From positions 218,779 to 282,778 of the forward strand of contig CAYTGN010000003.1 in NCBI GenBank assembly GCA_964437415.1: 64,000 nucleotides of DNA, written 5' to 3'. This document shows positions 8,458-16,737 of the stretch, one piece after another. The DNA comes from CADEDV01 sp964437415. Lineage in GTDB: Bacteria; Bacteroidota; Bacteroidia; Chitinophagales; Chitinophagaceae. The number at the start of each line of letters is the position of its first letter. Position 1 is the stretch's first letter. The notes below the pieces were generated by a model. It was not told the origin of the DNA, made no database searches, and worked only from the letters and a program-made list of their open reading frames with translations. The position numbers and the translations under genes are program-made.

Positions 8458-9837
8458 CTATGGGGCATATAAGGTAGGCAAACTGATTGTTAAAACTGTA
8501 CCTCTGTCAGGATGCGATTCCATAGTTAATGTTCCTTTATGAATATTTATAATCCGTTTGGTCAGTGTAAGACCCAAACCTACGCCTTGCTTCCCCCCGG
8601 CATTGCTACCCCGGTAAAAAGGTTCAAATAACCTGCTCATTTCTTCTTCAGGGATGATGTCCCCTTTATTCAAAAACAAAATATCTGCAGAGCTCCCTTT
8701 AAAAAAAAGCTGAACCAGCACAGTATTATCAGGAGAATATTTGCACCCGTTCTCCATAATATTCTTAAAGGCACTTTGTAGCAGTTGAGAGTTCCCAAAA
8801 ACCTGGCATTCTTCTTCATTCTCCGGCAGATCAGAAAATTCAAGTCCTACATGATAGACTGAATTTTGTTTCAGCACTTCCCCATGTGCCCTTATCAGTA
8901 CTTCATCAATTCTAATTTTATCTAATGAAATGGTGCCGTGTGTTCCGGCCTTGGCGATCTCAAGCAGAGTTTTGGTAAGCTGGTGCAAGTGCTTCACGTC
9001 TTCCAGTATAGAATGCAGTACCCGCCGATACTCACCTTCACTCCGGTTGTGCAACAAGGCCACTTCCACCTGGCTCGACATGGATGTAAGTGGCGTAGAC
9101 AGCTCATGAGAAGCATTGGAAATAAAACGCCGCTGAATGGCAAAGGATTCCTCCAGCCGGTTCAGCAGGTCATTGAAAGTGGCATTCAGCTCCGCCAGTT
9201 CATCTTTTCTTTTACCCACAAAAAGCCGATGTGACAAGTTTTGCGAAGTAATTAACTGCACATCACGAATGGTTTCTCTTACAGGCCTGATAATGCTGCG
9301 TGAAAACATATACCCCGTCAGTAAAGTAAAAAGAATGGCAACAGGAAAGAAAAGCAGGAATATTCTTTTTAGGTCGTTCAGGTATTCCCGGCCGGCAACA
9401 TTCTCCGCCGCCACCATCACAATGAAAGTATCGCTTGTCGTTCTGTCCCGGTAAATACAAACATCTTTACTACCATACTTATAAAAAGCCTGCACTTCGT
9501 TTTGAAGTCTGTCAAACCATGAAGTATCCGGTTCTAAAACATCCGTGCTGTCATCATGATGCTCGTACAATTTATTTCTGTTCTTATCGTAAATATTAAT
9601 ATTCCTGTTCATCAGAGCCGGTGGCGAGGATGCATCCAGCGATTTCATCAACCCGGTACTGTCTTCACTGAATGCCCTGTAAAGCTGTGCAGTACGGTAG
9701 GCACGGGTGGCCAGTCTATTGCGAAATTCATCCTGGCTCTCCCTGCTGCTGAGATTGAAAATGATAAACGCCACAGACAACAAAATGCCTGAAACAATGG
9801 CTGTAAAAAGCAGGATGATCTTTAAAGATAGCTTCAT
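8458..9837 (-). CDS. HAMP-domain sensor histidine kinase (CusS-like)
   Basis: Membrane sensor kinase of 459 residues. Layout: TM1 (about 7-27), periplasmic sensor region, TM2 (about 145-165, IFLLFFPVAILFTLLTGYMF), HAMP, HisKA with the phospho-His in SNASHELSTPL, and HATPase with N, G1 (FLNKGDIIPEEE) and G2 (GVGLGLTLTKRI) boxes. The H box reads HELSTPL instead of the usual HELRTPL. Its start overlaps the regulator stop by one base (TAATG), so the two are translated together. The input signal cannot be told; metal or envelope stress is typical for this type. Confidence 0.9.
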   Translation of the reverse strand: MKLSLKIILLFTAIVSGILLSVAFIIFNLSSRESQDEFRNRLATRAYRTAQLYRAFSEDSTGLMKSLDASSPPALMNRNINIYDKNRNKLYEHHDDSTDVLEPDTSWFDRLQNEVQAFYKYGSKDVCIYRDRTTSDTFIVMVAAENVAGREYLNDLKRIFLLFFPVAILFTLLTGYMFSRSIIRPVRETIRDVQLITSQNLSHRLFVGKRKDELAELNATFNDLLNRLEESFAIQRRFISNASHELSTPLTSMSSQVEVALLHNRSEGEYRRVLHSILEDVKHLHQLTKTLLEIAKAGTHGTISLDKIRIDEVLIRAHGEVLKQNSVYHVGLEFSDLPENEEECQVFGNSQLLQSAFKNIMENGCKYSPDNTVLVQLFFKGSSADILFLNKGDIIPEEEMSRLFEPFYRGSNAGGKQGVGLGLTLTKRIINIHKGTLTMESHPDRGTVLTISLPTLYAP

Positions 9838-10526
9838 TAATTTTTGTCTTTCAGAACATAGCCCATGCCCACCTGCGTGTGAATGAGGGGCTCTTCAAAG
9901 CCTTTGTCAATTTTCTTGCGGAGGTAATTTACATAAACATCTATCACATTGGTACGGGTGTCAAAATCAATATCCCATACCTGCAGGGCAATATCGGCAC
10001 GGGATAATACTTTATTCTTGTTGCGTAATAAAAACTCGAGCAACTGGAATTCCTTGGCCGTCAGTGAAACCGGCAGGCCATTGCGGGTCACTTCCTTACT
10101 GTCAAGGTTCATCACCAGGTCGCCGGCCCTGAGCAGTGTCCCTGTTGCCACTGTGCTGTGAATCCTTTTTAACAAAGCCCGGATGCGAACAAGCAGCTCC
10201 CGGAAATCAAAGGGCTTAATGATATAATCATCAGCTCCTGCATCAAAGCCTTCTATTTTGTCTTCAACGGCATTCATCGCTGTCAGCATCACCACGGGCA
10301 CCGAAGGATTGATGCTGCGCATGGCCTTGCACAGTTCATACCCGTTCATACCCGGCAGGTTAATGTCGAGGATGACAAGATCAAAATGATTTCTGCGAAA
10401 CATTTTGAACCCAATATTTCCATCGTAGGCTACTTCGGCCTGGAAACTGTTTTCCGAAAGTCCCTGCTTCAGCGAATCTGCGATCTTCTTTTCGTCTTCA
10501 ACTATGAGTATATGAATATCCTGCAT
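9837..10526 (-). CDS. OmpR/PhoB-family response regulator
   Basis: A 229-residue regulator. The N-terminal receiver has the acidic pair EDE, the phospho-acceptor Asp in LVILDINLPGMNG (about residue 53) and the conserved Lys in IIKPFDFRELL. The C-terminal winged-helix DNA-binding domain shows SLTAKEFQLLEFLLRN and TNVIDVYVNYLRKKID. It is encoded directly upstream of, and overlapping, its HAMP kinase. Targets likely include its own operon and perhaps the stress-protein gene downstream. Confidence 0.92.
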   Translation of the reverse strand: MQDIHILIVEDEKKIADSLKQGLSENSFQAEVAYDGNIGFKMFRRNHFDLVILDINLPGMNGYELCKAMRSINPSVPVVMLTAMNAVEDKIEGFDAGADDYIIKPFDFRELLVRIRALLKRIHSTVATGTLLRAGDLVMNLDSKEVTRNGLPVSLTAKEFQLLEFLLRNKNKVLSRADIALQVWDIDFDTRTNVIDVYVNYLRKKIDKGFEEPLIHTQVGMGYVLKDKN

Positions 10527-10554
10527 GATCTGATAAGTTATTGCTTTTCAAGAA

Positions 10555-12105
10555 TTATACTTTTATCAGTTTGTCGCCATCAATACATACAATATGGTAG
10601 AGGTCTGTACGACGGTCTGCCCATGTCTGCACACTTCCAAATTCCCGGTTTCTCTTCAATAAATTCATGTCGAGTTCCTGCACTATAGCTGTCTCTACAT
10701 TGGCCGGGGCCTCGGCGGCCAGTCCTTCCCGGTGAAATTCTATATCACTGGGAGTAAGAATAGCTGATTGGGCATAATGAATGTCGAGGTTTTCCACTTT
10801 TGGTAAATTGCCCACCGAGCCGGTGATCACCACATAAACCTGGTTTTCGATAGCTCTTGCCTGTGCGCAATAACGTACCCGCAGATAAGACCTCCGAACA
10901 TCTGTATTGAATGGTACAAAAATAATATTAGCTCCTTTGCTGGCTGCCACCCGGCTGATCTCCGGAAACTCTATATCATAGCAAATAGCAATGGCGATCT
11001 TTCCGCAATCTGTGTTAAACACTTTTACTTCATCACCCGGCTTCACTCCCCACCATTTTTTTTCATGCGGCGTGATATGGATCTTAAATTGCCGGGCATA
11101 GGTTCCGTCCCGCTTGAACAGGTAAGAAACATTATAAAGATCGCCATCCTCGATGACGAAATGGGAGCCGCCGATGATATTAATATTATAACGGATGGCA
11201 AGTTTGGTAAACATATCTACATACTGGTCTGTAAACTGGTGCAACTCTCTCACTGCTTCAGCCGGATTTTTGCGGGGAAGAAAAGTGAGCAATTGCATGG
11301 TCAGCATTTCCGGGAATACGACAAAATCAGACCGGTAATCGGAGGCCACATCCACATAATATTCGCAGTTGTCGGCAAACTCTTGAAAATTCTTTATCAT
11401 CCTCATCTCGTATTGGATGCAGGTAATTCTTACATAAGGGTCCGATTTCTCCGGCTTTTTATTTTTATCCGTATATAAGAGGTTATTCCACTCCAGGAAA
11501 GTGCCATAACCGCATGATTCTTTATCATTCGGTAAATAGTCAGGCAACAATCTTTTGAGCACAAAACCATTTGAAACCTGAGCCGTCAGCACCGGGTCAT
11601 AAACTTTTTTATCAATTACCTGCTGCACATATTCTTCCACATTCATTTTCTTTTGATGCTTATAAAAATTGGGGATACGTCCACCGATGAGGATGCATCG
11701 CAGATTTTTTTCTCTGGCCAGGTTTTTCCGGGCTTCATACAAGCGGCGGGCCAGTTTCATAGACCTGAATTCCGGAGCCACCATGATCTCCATGCCATAT
11801 AACGTATCACCTTCGGGGTCATGATTGGTAATATAACCTCGGTTGGTCAGCTCATTCCAACTGGCAGTGTCTGAATACTGAGCTCGCCGGATAATTAGGC
11901 TGCAACTGGATGCGGCAAGTTTTCCATGATACTCTATACAAAATTGTCCTTCGGGGAAAATAGAAAGTATGCTTTCAAATTGTTCACGGCTCCAGGGTTT
12001 CATTCCCGGAAAACAAGCTAACTGAAGCTGGCAAACCGCCGGGTAGTCTTCAATAGTTATGTTCCGGCATTTCACCCGTTTCCTGCCTAATGATTTTACT
12101 GCCAT
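10555..12105 (-). CDS. Bifunctional GNAT acetyltransferase / carbon-nitrogen hydrolase
   Basis: Two enzymes in one 516-residue chain. Residues about 12-170 form a GNAT N-acyltransferase fold (acetyl-CoA-binding stretch around APEFRSMKLARRLYEA). Residues about 220-500 are a nitrilase-superfamily amidase with all three catalytic residues visible: Glu in VFPEML, Lys in HITPHEKKWWG and Cys in IAICYDIEFPE. This fusion is widespread in Bacteroidota, but the substrate is not established. The gene is divergent from trmD and 28 bases upstream of the response regulator gene. Confidence 0.88.
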   Translation of the reverse strand: MAVKSLGRKRVKCRNITIEDYPAVCQLQLACFPGMKPWSREQFESILSIFPEGQFCIEYHGKLAASSCSLIIRRAQYSDTASWNELTNRGYITNHDPEGDTLYGMEIMVAPEFRSMKLARRLYEARKNLAREKNLRCILIGGRIPNFYKHQKKMNVEEYVQQVIDKKVYDPVLTAQVSNGFVLKRLLPDYLPNDKESCGYGTFLEWNNLLYTDKNKKPEKSDPYVRITCIQYEMRMIKNFQEFADNCEYYVDVASDYRSDFVVFPEMLTMQLLTFLPRKNPAEAVRELHQFTDQYVDMFTKLAIRYNINIIGGSHFVIEDGDLYNVSYLFKRDGTYARQFKIHITPHEKKWWGVKPGDEVKVFNTDCGKIAIAICYDIEFPEISRVAASKGANIIFVPFNTDVRRSYLRVRYCAQARAIENQVYVVITGSVGNLPKVENLDIHYAQSAILTPSDIEFHREGLAAEAPANVETAIVQELDMNLLKRNREFGSVQTWADRRTDLYHIVCIDGDKLIKV

Positions 12106-12237
12106 AAGATTTCTTTAAAACAACTCCTGCCGGGACTGGTAAAAGTAGCTACCCCTAATTGGAGTTGCATTAGTTCTAAGTTAAAAAAAGATTAGTTTGT
12201 ATAAGTCTGTTTATCGTAGGAATTAAAACAGGCAGTC

Positions 12238-12245
12238 TATCTTTG
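12238..12245 (+). promoter_or_regulatory. Candidate -7 box immediately before trmD
   Basis: TATCTTTG matches the Bacteroidota TAnnTTTG -7 element and ends four bases before the trmD ATG. If used, transcription would start at or very near the ATG, giving a leaderless mRNA. No clear -33 TTG at the usual spacing was found. Confidence 0.4.
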
Positions 12246-12249
12246 ACCC

Positions 12250-12930
12250 ATGCGAATAGATATTCTGACTGTTTTACCGGAATTATTGGAAAGTCCCCTG
12301 CAACACAGTATCATGAAAAGAGCACAGGAAAAAGGTTTGCTTGAAGTAAAGGTACAGCACCTTCGCAAGTGGGCCGTAAATGAATATGGCCAGGTGGATG
12401 ATTACCAATATGGCGGCGGCGCCGGCATGGTGATGATGTGTGAGCCATTGGCAAAGGCAATAGAAGAATTATCTGGTGAAAGAAAGTATGATGAAGTCAT
12501 TTACCTGACCCCGGATGGTGAAAAACTGAACCAGAAAATAGCCAATTCACTTTCATTAAAAGAAAACCTGTTGATGATCTGCGGACATTACAAAGGCATT
12601 GATGAAAGGATTCGGGAACATTTTGTAACAAAGGAGATTTCCATCGGTGATTTTGTATTAAGCGGCGGTGAATTACCTGCTGCTATTTTAGTAGATGCCA
12701 TCGGACGTTTGCTGCCCGGTGTGCTGAACGACGAAACTTCAGCCCTCTTTGATTCTTTTCAGGATAATATGTTGGCCCCGCCTGTTTATACAAGACCCGA
12801 AGACTTCCGCGGCTGGAAAGTGCCCGATGTGCTGATGAGTGGAAACCACAGGCTCATTGAAGAATGGCGCCATGAGCAATCGCTTGCACGAACGCAAAAA
12901 AGAAGGCCCGATCTGCTGGACGAACAGTAA
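12250..12930 (+). CDS. trmD: tRNA (guanine-N1-)-methyltransferase TrmD
   Basis: Methylates G37 next to the anticodon of a subset of tRNAs using SAM, preventing +1 frameshifting. The 226-residue protein has the SPOUT trefoil-knot signatures CGHYKGIDERI and EISIGDFVLSGGE, the N-terminal IDILTVLPE block and the QYGGGAGMVM loop. Length is normal. It is a stand-alone gene here rather than in the rimM-rplS operon usual in Proteobacteria. The ATG follows a candidate -7 box, suggesting leaderless transcription. Confidence 0.96.
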   Translation: MRIDILTVLPELLESPLQHSIMKRAQEKGLLEVKVQHLRKWAVNEYGQVDDYQYGGGAGMVMMCEPLAKAIEELSGERKYDEVIYLTPDGEKLNQKIANSLSLKENLLMICGHYKGIDERIREHFVTKEISIGDFVLSGGELPAAILVDAIGRLLPGVLNDETSALFDSFQDNMLAPPVYTRPEDFRGWKVPDVLMSGNHRLIEEWRHEQSLARTQKRRPDLLDEQ

Positions 12931-12947
12931 ACAAATGCTGTTTCTTC

Positions 12948-13019
12948 TTATGCTACTGCCAGGAGAATAAAATAAAAGCACAGGATGAACAGCAGGTTGA
13001 TTGCAATGGTTGTTTTCAT
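12948..13019 (-). CDS. Possible 23-residue membrane peptide
   Basis: A short minus-strand frame reading MKTTIAINLLFILCFYFILL and then AVA before the stop. It is almost wholly one hydrophobic helix with a Lys at the N-terminus. No ribosome-binding site or homologue is apparent. The rest of the 337-base gap (12931-13267) holds nothing I recognise. It may be a real micropeptide or chance. Confidence 0.2.
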   Translation of the reverse strand: MKTTIAINLLFILCFYFILLAVA

Positions 13020-13267
13020 AAGTACTGATTTTGGTTATACCACTAAATAAAAACAATTTTATTGCCAGCGGCGGCTTATCCACAATGGAATTCTACGAGT
13101 TGGGTATAATAACAAGCGGGATGTAAAATATAGCCCGCAGGAAATACGAATGGAAACCACTTTTTGCAAAAGCAATTCTACGCTTTGCTTAAGAAGACAA
13201 AATCAATCAATACAGCAACAAAAACGACCTTCGGGTTTCTCGTGCCGGAAATCAATATATTGCAGGT

Positions 13268-13864
13268 ATGAAACAAATCCAGGCTATCCTTCTCTTCGTA
13301 ACATTTATCTCCTGCCATTCATCTCAAAAAAGTGGCAGCAGCTCCGTAAACCCGAATGAAAGCCAGGAGATTTTCTGGAACGAACTGCAAAAACTTTGCG
13401 GCAATGCCTATGAAGGCAGCATAGCAGCAGCGCCTGCCAATGACACAGCTTTCCGCAACAAAACACTGCTGATGCATGTAAGAAGCTGCAAAGAAAATGT
13501 TACCAGGATACCTTTTATGGTTGGCGACAACCGTTCCCGAACATGGGTGTTTACCAAAACAAACGGTAAAATATTGCTGAAACATGATCACCGCCATGAA
13601 GATGGTAAAGAAGACAGCATCACTCAGTATGGCGGCTGGACCAGTAATAGCGGATCGGCTACTGTTCAATATTTTCCCGCCGACCAGGAAACGGTAAACA
13701 TATTACCTGCTGCAGCGGGCAATATGTGGTGGGTGGAGCTGTCGCCAGGTAAATATTTCACCTACAATCTTCGCCGGATGGGCACCGACAGGTTATTCAG
13801 CATCCGGTTCGACCTGTCAAAACCTGTTGCAGCGCCGGAAGCTCCCTGGGGCTGGAAAGATTAA
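13268..13864 (+). CDS. Hypothetical lipoprotein
   Basis: A 198-residue protein not recognised as a named family. It has a short lipoprotein signal (MKQIQAILLFVTFISC, lipobox Cys16) followed by a Ser/Gly-rich linker. The body has two conserved-looking stretches, FWNELQKLCGNAYEGSI and RSCKENVTRIPFMVGDNRSRTW. A C-terminal beta-rich part includes WWVELSPGKYFTYNLRRMGT. Secreted Bacteroidota proteins of this kind are common near metabolic genes. It has its own upstream gap and is followed 88 bases later by the GH109-like gene. Confidence 0.75.
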   Translation: MKQIQAILLFVTFISCHSSQKSGSSSVNPNESQEIFWNELQKLCGNAYEGSIAAAPANDTAFRNKTLLMHVRSCKENVTRIPFMVGDNRSRTWVFTKTNGKILLKHDHRHEDGKEDSITQYGGWTSNSGSATVQYFPADQETVNILPAAAGNMWWVELSPGKYFTYNLRRMGTDRLFSIRFDLSKPVAAPEAPWGWKD

Positions 13865-13951
13865 ATCCTTCATCAAACGATTGCCTGATTTTTCAGCAGC
13901 ATCCCAACCTATTCTTTTATTTGGGAAATTGCACAGCATAACATTGATTGC

Positions 13952-15406
13952 ATGAATAACGACCGCAGAAAATTTTTACGCCGCATCGCTATTGGCGGCG
14001 GAATGATGGCCACCGGTCTTCCTTCTTTTGCCGGCAATTTTGCCGCAACAGATGAAGAAACAGAAAGGTCGCTGCAACTGCAAAATGATAAGCAACGTTT
14101 CAATATGTGCGGCTATGCGGCGCCGAAGCTTGAAACCGTCAGGGTCGGAATCATTGGACTGGGCATGAGAGGGCCCGGCGCAGTGGAAAGAATGAGTTTT
14201 ATTGAAGGCTTGGAAATAAATGCGCTGTGTGACAAATTTCCTGAAAGGGCGGCAGCGGCACAGAAAATTGTAGAGAAAGCAGGCCTGCCGAAAGCCAAAG
14301 AATACAGCGGCAATGATGGCTGGAAAGCATTGTGTGAAAACAATGAAGTGGATCTTATCTACATCTGCACTCCCTGGCATCTGCACACTCCTATGGCTTT
14401 GTATGCCATGAAAAATGGGAAACATGTAGCTGTGGAAGTGCCCGCAGCCGTTACCCTGGATGAGTGCTGGCAACTGGTGGAAACATCAGAGAAAACAAAG
14501 AAGCACTGCATGATGCTGGAAAACTGCTGCTATGATTTCTTTGAACTGCTGACATTAAATATGGTAAGACAAGGACTGTTTGGCGAGCTGATCCATGCCG
14601 AAGGGGCTTATATCCATGACCTGCGTGACCTGAATTTTTCAAAAACCGGCTATGCTGATATGTGGCGGCTGAAAGAGAATGCTTCCCGTAATGGCAATCT
14701 TTATCCTACACATGGTCTCGGCCCTATTGCCCAATGTCTCAATATCAACCGGGGTGACAATATGGAACACCTGGTTTCCATGAGCAGCGCCGATTTTATG
14801 ATGAATGCCATTGCAAAAGAAAAAGCGGCTGCCGATTCATTTTACAATGAGTTTATTGACAAGCCTTATCGTGGCAATATGAACACTACCCTGATCAAGA
14901 CCTTTAAAGGCAAAACCATCATGGTGCAGCATGATGTGACATCGCCGCGGCCATACTCAAGAATACATTTGATAAGCGGCACCAAAGGCGTCGCCAGCAA
15001 ATGGCCTTCGCCGGAACGAATTGCTTTTGGCCATGGCTGGATCAAAAAGGAGGAACTCGACGAGTTATATAAAAAATATACTCCTCCCATCGTGAAACAT
15101 ATAGGAGATCTTGCCAAACAGGTTGGCGGTCACGGCGGCATGGATTTTATCATGGACTGGCGGCTGATTGACTGCATTAGGAATGGCCTGCCGCTCGATC
15201 AGGATGTGTATGATGCAGCTCTTTGGAGCGCTGTTGCCCCTCTTAGCGAAAGATCGGTGGCCAAAAAATCAAGAACAGTGGATGTTCCCGATTTCACCCG
15301 GGGCTCATGGAAAGCAAACAAGCCATTGGATCTCACATTGGATGGCGGGGGCAGCACCGGGGTGCGGAAAATTGAAAAAACCGGGTCAAAACAGCTGGCT
15401 CCGTAG
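13952..15406 (+). CDS. Gfo/Idh/MocA oxidoreductase of GH109 type, Tat-exported
   Basis: NAD-dependent oxidoreductase fold with the features of glycoside hydrolase family 109 (alpha-N-acetylgalactosaminidase). A twin-arginine signal (NDRRKFLRRIAIGGG) starts the protein. The Rossmann motif is VGIIGLGMRGPGAV (about residues 67-80). The GH109-like blocks MLENCCYDFFE, GAYIHDLRDL and GNLYPTHGLGPIAQ follow; the His in the last is the usual catalytic candidate. Length is 484 aa. GH109 enzymes use a tightly held NAD+ to cleave glycosides by an oxidation-elimination route. Substrate specificity cannot be read from sequence. It is a single gene flanked by gaps. Confidence 0.85.
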   Translation: MNNDRRKFLRRIAIGGGMMATGLPSFAGNFAATDEETERSLQLQNDKQRFNMCGYAAPKLETVRVGIIGLGMRGPGAVERMSFIEGLEINALCDKFPERAAAAQKIVEKAGLPKAKEYSGNDGWKALCENNEVDLIYICTPWHLHTPMALYAMKNGKHVAVEVPAAVTLDECWQLVETSEKTKKHCMMLENCCYDFFELLTLNMVRQGLFGELIHAEGAYIHDLRDLNFSKTGYADMWRLKENASRNGNLYPTHGLGPIAQCLNINRGDNMEHLVSMSSADFMMNAIAKEKAAADSFYNEFIDKPYRGNMNTTLIKTFKGKTIMVQHDVTSPRPYSRIHLISGTKGVASKWPSPERIAFGHGWIKKEELDELYKKYTPPIVKHIGDLAKQVGGHGGMDFIMDWRLIDCIRNGLPLDQDVYDAALWSAVAPLSERSVAKKSRTVDVPDFTRGSWKANKPLDLTLDGGGSTGVRKIEKTGSKQLAP

Positions 15407-15598
15407 TACAAACTACCTGTTTTGTGTAACATTAGCTGTATTTCAGCCGTTTACACTTACAACAATTGACGAAAATCACTGTGCAGATTGCAGGAAAACG
15501 CTAATTTCACGGCGTTTTAGTTAAGGATTGTAGCAATTGGTTAAAACATAAAAGAACCGTCACCTGGCGGAGTATAAAAAAAATCAGTATAGCATTTC

Positions 15599-16684
15599 AT
15601 GAAGGCCCTGACCACTATCACAGACCCGGTTTATATCCCAAAAGAACATTTCAGCCGGTATGAAAAATTCTGGCTGAACTATATCAATGATAAAAGGGAT
15701 CTTCCATTTATTCATCTGCTAACGGCTATTCACCTCCTGGTGCTGCCGGCTGCCGTCATTCTCTATACACCCCTGCTGCAGGGCTGGCAATGGTGGTTAT
15801 TGTATATCCCTTATTTCTATATTTCGCAACTCTATTTCAAAGGTCGTTTTGGTTTGATGCTGCATTGTATCAGCCACCGCAAACTTTTTAAAAAAGGATA
15901 TACCTGGATCTACAACTGGATCGTCTGGGCCATCTGCCCTTTCTTTGGTCACACTCCTGAAACCTATTTTGTTCACCATATGGCCATGCATCATGTGGAG
16001 AATAATCATGAAGATGATGCCAGCAGCACCATGAACTATCAACGGGACAGCTTGTGGAATTTTATTCAGTATGTGGCCCGTTTCCTTGTACTCGGCTTCC
16101 GCGACACATTCATGTATCTTTTTAACCGCAAGCGGAAAAAACTATATATGCGACTCACCTATGGTGAAATGTCATTTTATGCTTTCTGTGTGGGAATGTG
16201 CTTTGTGAATTTTAAAGCCACGCTGTTCATTTTTATCATCCCGTTTGTATTTGCCCGCATTGTAATGATGCTTGGCAACTGGGCACAACATGCTTTCATT
16301 CATGTGGACGACCCGGAGCAAAACACCATCAATTGTATCAACACCAAATACAATCAAACCTGCTGGAATGATGGTTATCATGCCGTGCACCATGTCCGCC
16401 CGGCCCTTCATTACACCGAGATCCCGGTGGAATTCATGAAGAACAAAGACAGTTTTGCAGAACAGAAGGTTCTCGTATTCGATGGCATTCATTATCTACA
16501 TATTTTCCTCTGGCTGATGCAGAAACGCTACGATAAACTGGCCGACCATCTTGTAAATATCAACGGTATGTTCAGCAGCAGGGAAGAAGCCATTGCCGTG
16601 ATGAAAGAACGAACCCGGAAGATGAAACCGGTTAAACATGATGATGTTCCCATAAGCGAAGAGATCAGTATGGTTCTCGGTTAA
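15599..16684 (+). CDS. Membrane fatty acid desaturase family protein
   Basis: Di-iron membrane oxygenase of 361 residues. The three histidine boxes are present: HCISH (about residue 88), HHMAMHHVENNHEDD (about 122) and HAVHHVRP (about 261), plus QHAFIH. Three to four membrane spans lie between the boxes. It probably introduces double bonds into lipid acyl chains, but related hydroxylases share the same boxes. A 192-base gap precedes it with no feature that I recognise. Confidence 0.85.
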   Translation: MKALTTITDPVYIPKEHFSRYEKFWLNYINDKRDLPFIHLLTAIHLLVLPAAVILYTPLLQGWQWWLLYIPYFYISQLYFKGRFGLMLHCISHRKLFKKGYTWIYNWIVWAICPFFGHTPETYFVHHMAMHHVENNHEDDASSTMNYQRDSLWNFIQYVARFLVLGFRDTFMYLFNRKRKKLYMRLTYGEMSFYAFCVGMCFVNFKATLFIFIIPFVFARIVMMLGNWAQHAFIHVDDPEQNTINCINTKYNQTCWNDGYHAVHHVRPALHYTEIPVEFMKNKDSFAEQKVLVFDGIHYLHIFLWLMQKRYDKLADHLVNINGMFSSREEAIAVMKERTRKMKPVKHDDVPISEEISMVLG

Positions 16685-16713
16685 GCCTGAATTAAAGCGA
16701 TTCTTTTATCTTT

Positions 16714-16734
16714 ATTGCAGTCCAAAACTGCAAT
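16714..16734 (+). promoter_or_regulatory. Perfect hairpin directly upstream of adenine deaminase
   Basis: An 8-bp perfect inverted repeat (16714-16721 with 16727-16734, 5-base loop) ends three bases before the ade ATG. It overlaps a TATCTTTA sequence that resembles a -7 box. It could be a repressor operator or a leader hairpin masking the start. It could also act as a terminator for the desaturase gene, although no T run follows. Confidence 0.4.
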
Positions 16735-16737
16735 CAC

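Noticed and set aside
13150..13359. 69-codon frame overlapping the lipoprotein gene
   Set aside because: Composition is not protein-like and it overlaps the clear signal peptide and lipobox of the gene at 13268.
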